Shown here piece after piece: positions 59,824-64,000 of a stretch of DNA of 64,000 bases. Numbering within the stretch: the first letter of the stretch is position 1; the number at the start of each line of letters is the position of its first letter. The position numbers were made by a program, and so were the translations under genes. The DNA comes from Paraspadella gotoi (Eukaryota; Chaetognatha): the NCBI GenBank assembly GCA_051294375.1, contig CM119264.1, forward strand, positions 17,671,157-17,735,156, written 5' to 3'. The notes beneath the pieces are model-generated. The model had not been told where the DNA came from and did not search any database. It was given only the letters and a program-made list of their open reading frames with translations.

Positions 59824-61734
59824 AATATTATCAACAGAATTGATTAAATTTGAACCCTAAGACAAAGTGGGCTGGACTACGGATTAATTAAAATCATCTG
59901 CTGCTTTTTCTAATCAAGAATCGATATAATTTTTGCAACTTTTAATAAAAAAAAATATGTCCATTTTTGTCCATTTTGACTTTTGTCTTGAGATTTGGAC
60001 GTCAAGATCATTGAAGAAAAATTTTTTACTCCGGATTTCGGGTAATTCTTATCTTCTTTACCACTGAGTGGGTTCATTTGCCGTTGGTCATCCATTGTTT
60101 GCTTATGAATTAATTTTTAAATTGACTAGTAAAAAAATTACATTTTTACATTTTATTACAATTTGTTAAACGAAAATACTTCAAAATGTCCACAAATCTA
60201 ATCAAATATTCCCTTTCAACGGTGCTTCTGGTACCTAAAAAATTAGGGCAAAAAATTTAATAGTTTTGCAGAAATTAAATTTTTAAGTCAACTTTTAATT
60301 TGTGAGGATTTGTGAGGTGCGTTTTATTTGAACTAAAACTCGGTTTTTGACTTATTTTATAGTTTTAATAGATGAGAAATATACTAAGGTTAACGAATTA
60401 AAAAAAACCGCATTCTTTTAATGTAATGGAAAGCGTCAGTAATTTTTTTCCTCTCAATCGACAGGTTTTTGCGGAAAAAATTTCCGCAAAAATCTTCGAT
60501 TTTTTAAATCTGCTAGGCAACCAAACTTTGAATAAAATCATACGCTACCCAATATTTTTTTTCTTACAATACATTTTAAAGATTTTTATACATCCAGTAT
60601 GATATAAATGCAAAAAATGAGTGAGAATAAAAAAAAGATAAGAGAAGAGAGAGCATGTGTGAAAAAAAAGTTGTAGGGAGAGAGAGAAAGAGTGGAAAGA
60701 AATTAATATATGGGGAGAAGGGGGGAAAACGAAAACAATTAAGAGAAAAGAAAAGATAAGAAAGAGGGAAGAAAAAGAATCAGAGAGGGAGAGAAAAGCA
60801 GAGATAGAGAGGAAGAGAAATAAAGGTAAAGGAAGAAAAGAATGGATGACACAGAAAAATATGAAGACAGAAAAGTCGGAGAAAGGGAGAGAAAGACAGA
60901 GAGAAAGAGAGAAAAGAGAGGGACAGAGAGAAGGTTCAAGAGAGAAAAAATAGTGGAAAAAATGGAAAAAAGTTTTAAAATATAGCGTGCCGTTTTTTTG
61001 CCTAATCTGTAGTATATCTAAAAAACGTGATAGATCTGACGAGCAATTTAATCTTTAAAAGTTGCCCTTACCATGAAAAATCGTTTTAGTTTCATCTTAA
61101 GGTAAAAGAAATTATGTCTTACCGTATTTTGAAAGCATAGAAATTCACCCAGTGAGTTCGATGTTATAAAGAGAAAATAACTATAGCCAACCGTTTTTTT
61201 AAATGAAGCGTGTTTTAATTTAATCAGTGGAAAAAAAAGAAATAATAGTTATATAAGTTTCAATTCTATTGTTGAAAATACCCGAATAGAAATCACTGCC
61301 TTAACCTTTCAACAAAGTAAACTCCTCAGTCCTACTGCTGACGTGCGAACGTCATGTCATTTCAAAAGCCACTAAACTGCCTCAGTGCGCATTTTTATTA
61401 TTATTACTATCATTATTTAAATATATAAATAAACTCTGCGCAATTATTATTTTATATTGTTCTGTGCGGATTTTTCTTTCAGTTCTATTTTTTTTAACTT
61501 AACATAAGTGGTATTTTAAAACTTTCATTGTCATTATTATGCATTTTATTGATGAAATCTGTCATTTTTTTGATTTTTGATCGGTAGAGCTATATCTAGA
61601 GAAAAACGTGAACGTTCTACTTCTTGCGCAAACGCCGCGTACTGGTCGAAAGTAAACAAGGAAGAGTAATTTAAACCCCGGTTGTCTCCCCAAGAGAAAA
61701 ACGCGAACGTTGATTTTGTCAGAAAACAGTAACA
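59824..61734. other. Intergenic DNA, duplicate of 46952-48847
   Basis: Same content as copy A with scattered one-base indels. It includes a near-palindrome 'tttttgcggaaa..tttccgcaaaaa' at about 60466-60492. No gene. Confidence 0.6.
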
Positions 61735-62061
61735 ATGGCATCTAATGATTTGGGAGATTGGTTTAAATCAATTCCTCAGATATCCCGATACTGGTTTACT
61801 GGATCTCTCGTTTTGCCTCTTCTTGGAAGGTAGATTATGCTTAAAATAACGTTTCAATAGTTTTATTTAATTAAATGTTTTACAGGTTTGGGCTCCTGTC
61901 ACCTATGTGGTGCATACTTCATTGGGGGATGTTCTGGAAGCGTTTTCAAATATGGCGACCACTTACTGCCGTTCTTTATTATCCAATTAGTCCTTCGACA
62001 GGGTTTGCTTACTTGATCAATTTATACTTTCTATACAGTTATTCGACGAGATTAGAAACAG
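61735..62061 (+). CDS. DERL1: Derlin-1 exons 1-2, second copy (partial)
   Basis: Exon 1 is 61735-61829 and exon 2 is 61886-62061, with the same splice sites as copy A. Exon 1 is identical in sequence. Exon 2 has a one-base loss near 61902 and a one-base gain near 61937, so about 12 residues are read out of frame (the intended SLGDVLKRF segment) before the frame returns at RFQIWRP. Remaining exons would lie beyond the window. Best read as a duplicate assembly of one locus, not a second gene. Confidence 0.75.
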
Positions 62062-64000
62062 GTTGGTTTTTGCTCCTGCTGATGGACGAGCGTTTTTGAA
62101 AAAACCTCATTAGAAAATGTAAAGTCCAGACGAATATCTACAACTCAGATGCTAAAATGCTAAAATATTTCAGGCTAAACTTTACATTAAAAACATTTAA
62201 AAATATATATATTTTTTTAAAAAATTAAAAAAATAAAACCCAATTACCCTAACCCTAAACCCTCTTAACCCTAACCTCCCCTAAACCTAAACCCTCGTAA
62301 CCCTAACCACCCTTAACCCTAAAACACCCATAAACCACCCCTAAACCATTTTCAACCCTAACCCTTCCCTAACCCCGGTCGGCGAAAGTAAAAGTAACCC
62401 ATATTTCAAATATGTGTAAAGTAAGAATTATTTCACAGCAGATTCCGGCTTTATAATTCATTTTGTCGGTCCGTCCCCCCACTTTTGTCAGTAAATCATT
62501 TAAATTGTGTCAGAACATCGAATTATGATAAATTATGCAAAAAAATTGATGTCCGTCCGTCTGTCTGTCCGTCCGTCCTCCCCCTTAACTTTGAACGCCA
62601 ATTACTCAATTACTCACGTCCGAGTGGAAATGAGTTTAAATGGAAAAAACAAAAAACCTATTTTACTAATTGATTTTGCTACTTTTTTTATCGTCGCAAT
62701 CGCTTTGCGTAGGCGTCGTCGGCGTTGTCGTCGGCGTTCCAAATTATAGATCGCCTTTTTTATGATTAAATTTGGGTGTATGAAGCTGAAAATTTATATA
62801 CAGCTTTTCATCATCGATGTGCTTAAAATTGAGTCAGGACAGTTATTAAATATGTTTTGTTTACGTTTTATCAAAACAAACAAATTTTCTCTTTTATTTT
62901 TATATATCTTTCTCTCTCTCTTTTCTCTTTTAATTATAAGTCTCTCTCCCTCTCTCTTTTTCCCTAGTGACTGATTCATAGGGAAAAAAAACTAGTCTGC
63001 AGCTGGCTCTGCAGGGGCTCTTTCTTTTTTTCTCTTTTCTCCTGCTGCTTCTGCTGCTGCCTTTTAATTTTTCTTTTTTTTTCTCTCTCACGCTGCGATT
63101 AAAATAAAAATTGAATTAGGAATAGGATTGAACTCGTAAAATTAGGCCTCGCATTCGTGCAAGTTATCATTTTGCTATCGCATCATCGGGTTTTTATTTC
63201 GTTTTTTTTCTCTGATTAGTTTATTTTTTGACAATGAAAATTTTTTCTTCTTTTTTTCTTTTTTTTAAGAAACTGTAACTTTAATTTTTCTCGGTCTTTA
63301 TTATTTTTTTTAATTGATAATCGCAAAATATAATTTTTCTTTCTGTTTATAAATTAATTTTTTCTCAATTTTTTTTAGTATCAAAATTTGTCGTTAATCC
63401 AGATTTTTTTTATACGTTTGCGACTATCCTTATGTTTTTAAGATTTTTTATATTAAATATAAATGCAAGATGTATAAATTAATTAATCAATTAGTCCATT
63501 AATAAGTCAATTAATTATTGAATCAATCAATTTATTTACCTATTAATTAATTATTCAATCAATAAATTTATTAATTATTCTAGCAATAAATCAATCAATC
63601 AAATAAGTCAATCAATTAATCGTTATCTGCATTATTGTCATCGTCCCCATCATCGTCGTTGCTTTTGTCGTGGTCAATGATGAAAAGATCTAAAAACAAA
63701 CATGTCGGATCAAATCAATTAATTAATTAATTACCGATAATAATAGTGGGCAGATCCGGCATTGTTTGTTCAAACTTGTTTATCAAAAACTAGGGCAGTC
63801 CTGGAGATCAATACGCTCTGGAGGCATATGGAAATTAATTATAAAAATAGGTTAGGGTTAGGAGTAGAAATCTACTATGAAATTAAATTCAATAGGGACG
63901 GGGGTTGAAAACTTTAGTCTTGAAGTCTACTTTTAGGTAAAAAAAGAATTTTTAACAAAAGTTCGATTTTAATGCTTTTATTGTTGCTATTAAAATTATA
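62062..64000. repeat. DERL1 intron 2, second copy: telomere-like block and family C
   Basis: Telomere-like CCCTAA repeats at about 62245-62377 and family C at 62436-63770, matching 49358-49492 and 49551-50874. Confidence 0.85.

Larger units (their letters stand above)
55953..64000. repeat. Large duplication, copy B (runs off the window)
   Basis: Counterpart of 43076-51105. It starts inside or directly after a WRAP73 exon and continues past the window edge. Confidence 0.95.

Noticed and set aside
61735-64000. A second Derlin gene
   Set aside because: The sequence equals copy A apart from one-base indels, so it is more likely a duplicate assembly of one locus.
1-64000. CRISPR arrays, operons, ribosome-binding sites, prokaryotic insertion sequences
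   Set aside because: The window is clearly eukaryotic with spliced genes; no regularly spaced direct repeats of CRISPR type were seen.

Overview
This window is nuclear DNA from an animal. It holds intron-split genes with clear metazoan orthologues: a KLHDC-type kelch protein, calumenin, TXNDC17, ANKRD40, a PHF13/PHF23-type PHD protein, Derlin-1 and WRAP73. The introns are mostly short (62 to about 330 bp), the intergenic DNA is AT-rich, and interstitial telomere-like CCCTAA/TTAGGG blocks are present. The TTAGGG motif and gene set suit a non-arthropod, non-nematode invertebrate (for example a sponge, cnidarian or lophotrochozoan), but the sequence alone does not fix the phylum. All assignments come from reading the translations and splice phases by eye; no database search was run.

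Layout. 1-18.6 kb is essentially gene-free as far as I can support. It is dominated by (CT)n/(GA)n tracts, GAC/GTC trinucleotide clusters, a 24-bp minisatellite and three N gaps. 18.65-20.57 kb holds a four-exon kelch gene (+). 24-26.3 kb carries foldback and dispersed repeats. 26.8-39.1 kb is the gene cluster: calumenin (-), TXNDC17 (-), a small one-pass membrane ORF (+, head-to-head with TXNDC17), ANKRD40 (-) and a PHF13/23-like gene (-). The last has its PHD finger split by a 4.9-kb intron full of repeats. Every gene in this part reads through cleanly, with matching splice phases.

A 25-N gap at 42,939-42,963 marks a change in character. To its right the window holds two copies of one unit, about 12.88 kb apart (43.08-51.1 kb and 55.95-64.0 kb). 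Each contains an LTR retrotransposon-like element (323-bp LTRs, 5-bp target duplication, polypurine tract, no recognisable pol) followed by DERL1 exons 1-2. DERL1 exons 3-5 and part of WRAP73 lie between the copies and carry several single-base frameshifts at otherwise conserved positions. WRAP73 homology stops where the second copy begins. A gap-filling artefact from noisy long reads is the simplest explanation; a real recent tandem duplication with gene decay is the alternative.

Functionally, calumenin (ER calcium-binding chaperone) and Derlin-1 (ER-associated degradation) act in the secretory pathway, TXNDC17 is a cytosolic thioredoxin-like reductant, PHF13/23 is a chromatin reader, and WRAP73 is a centrosomal/spindle-pole WD40 protein. 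Nothing suggests that they form one pathway. No convincing new biological system was found. The most interesting items are the duplication/quality boundary, the LTR element with a near-2A motif, the GC-AG intron in ANKRD40, and several inverted-repeat elements.
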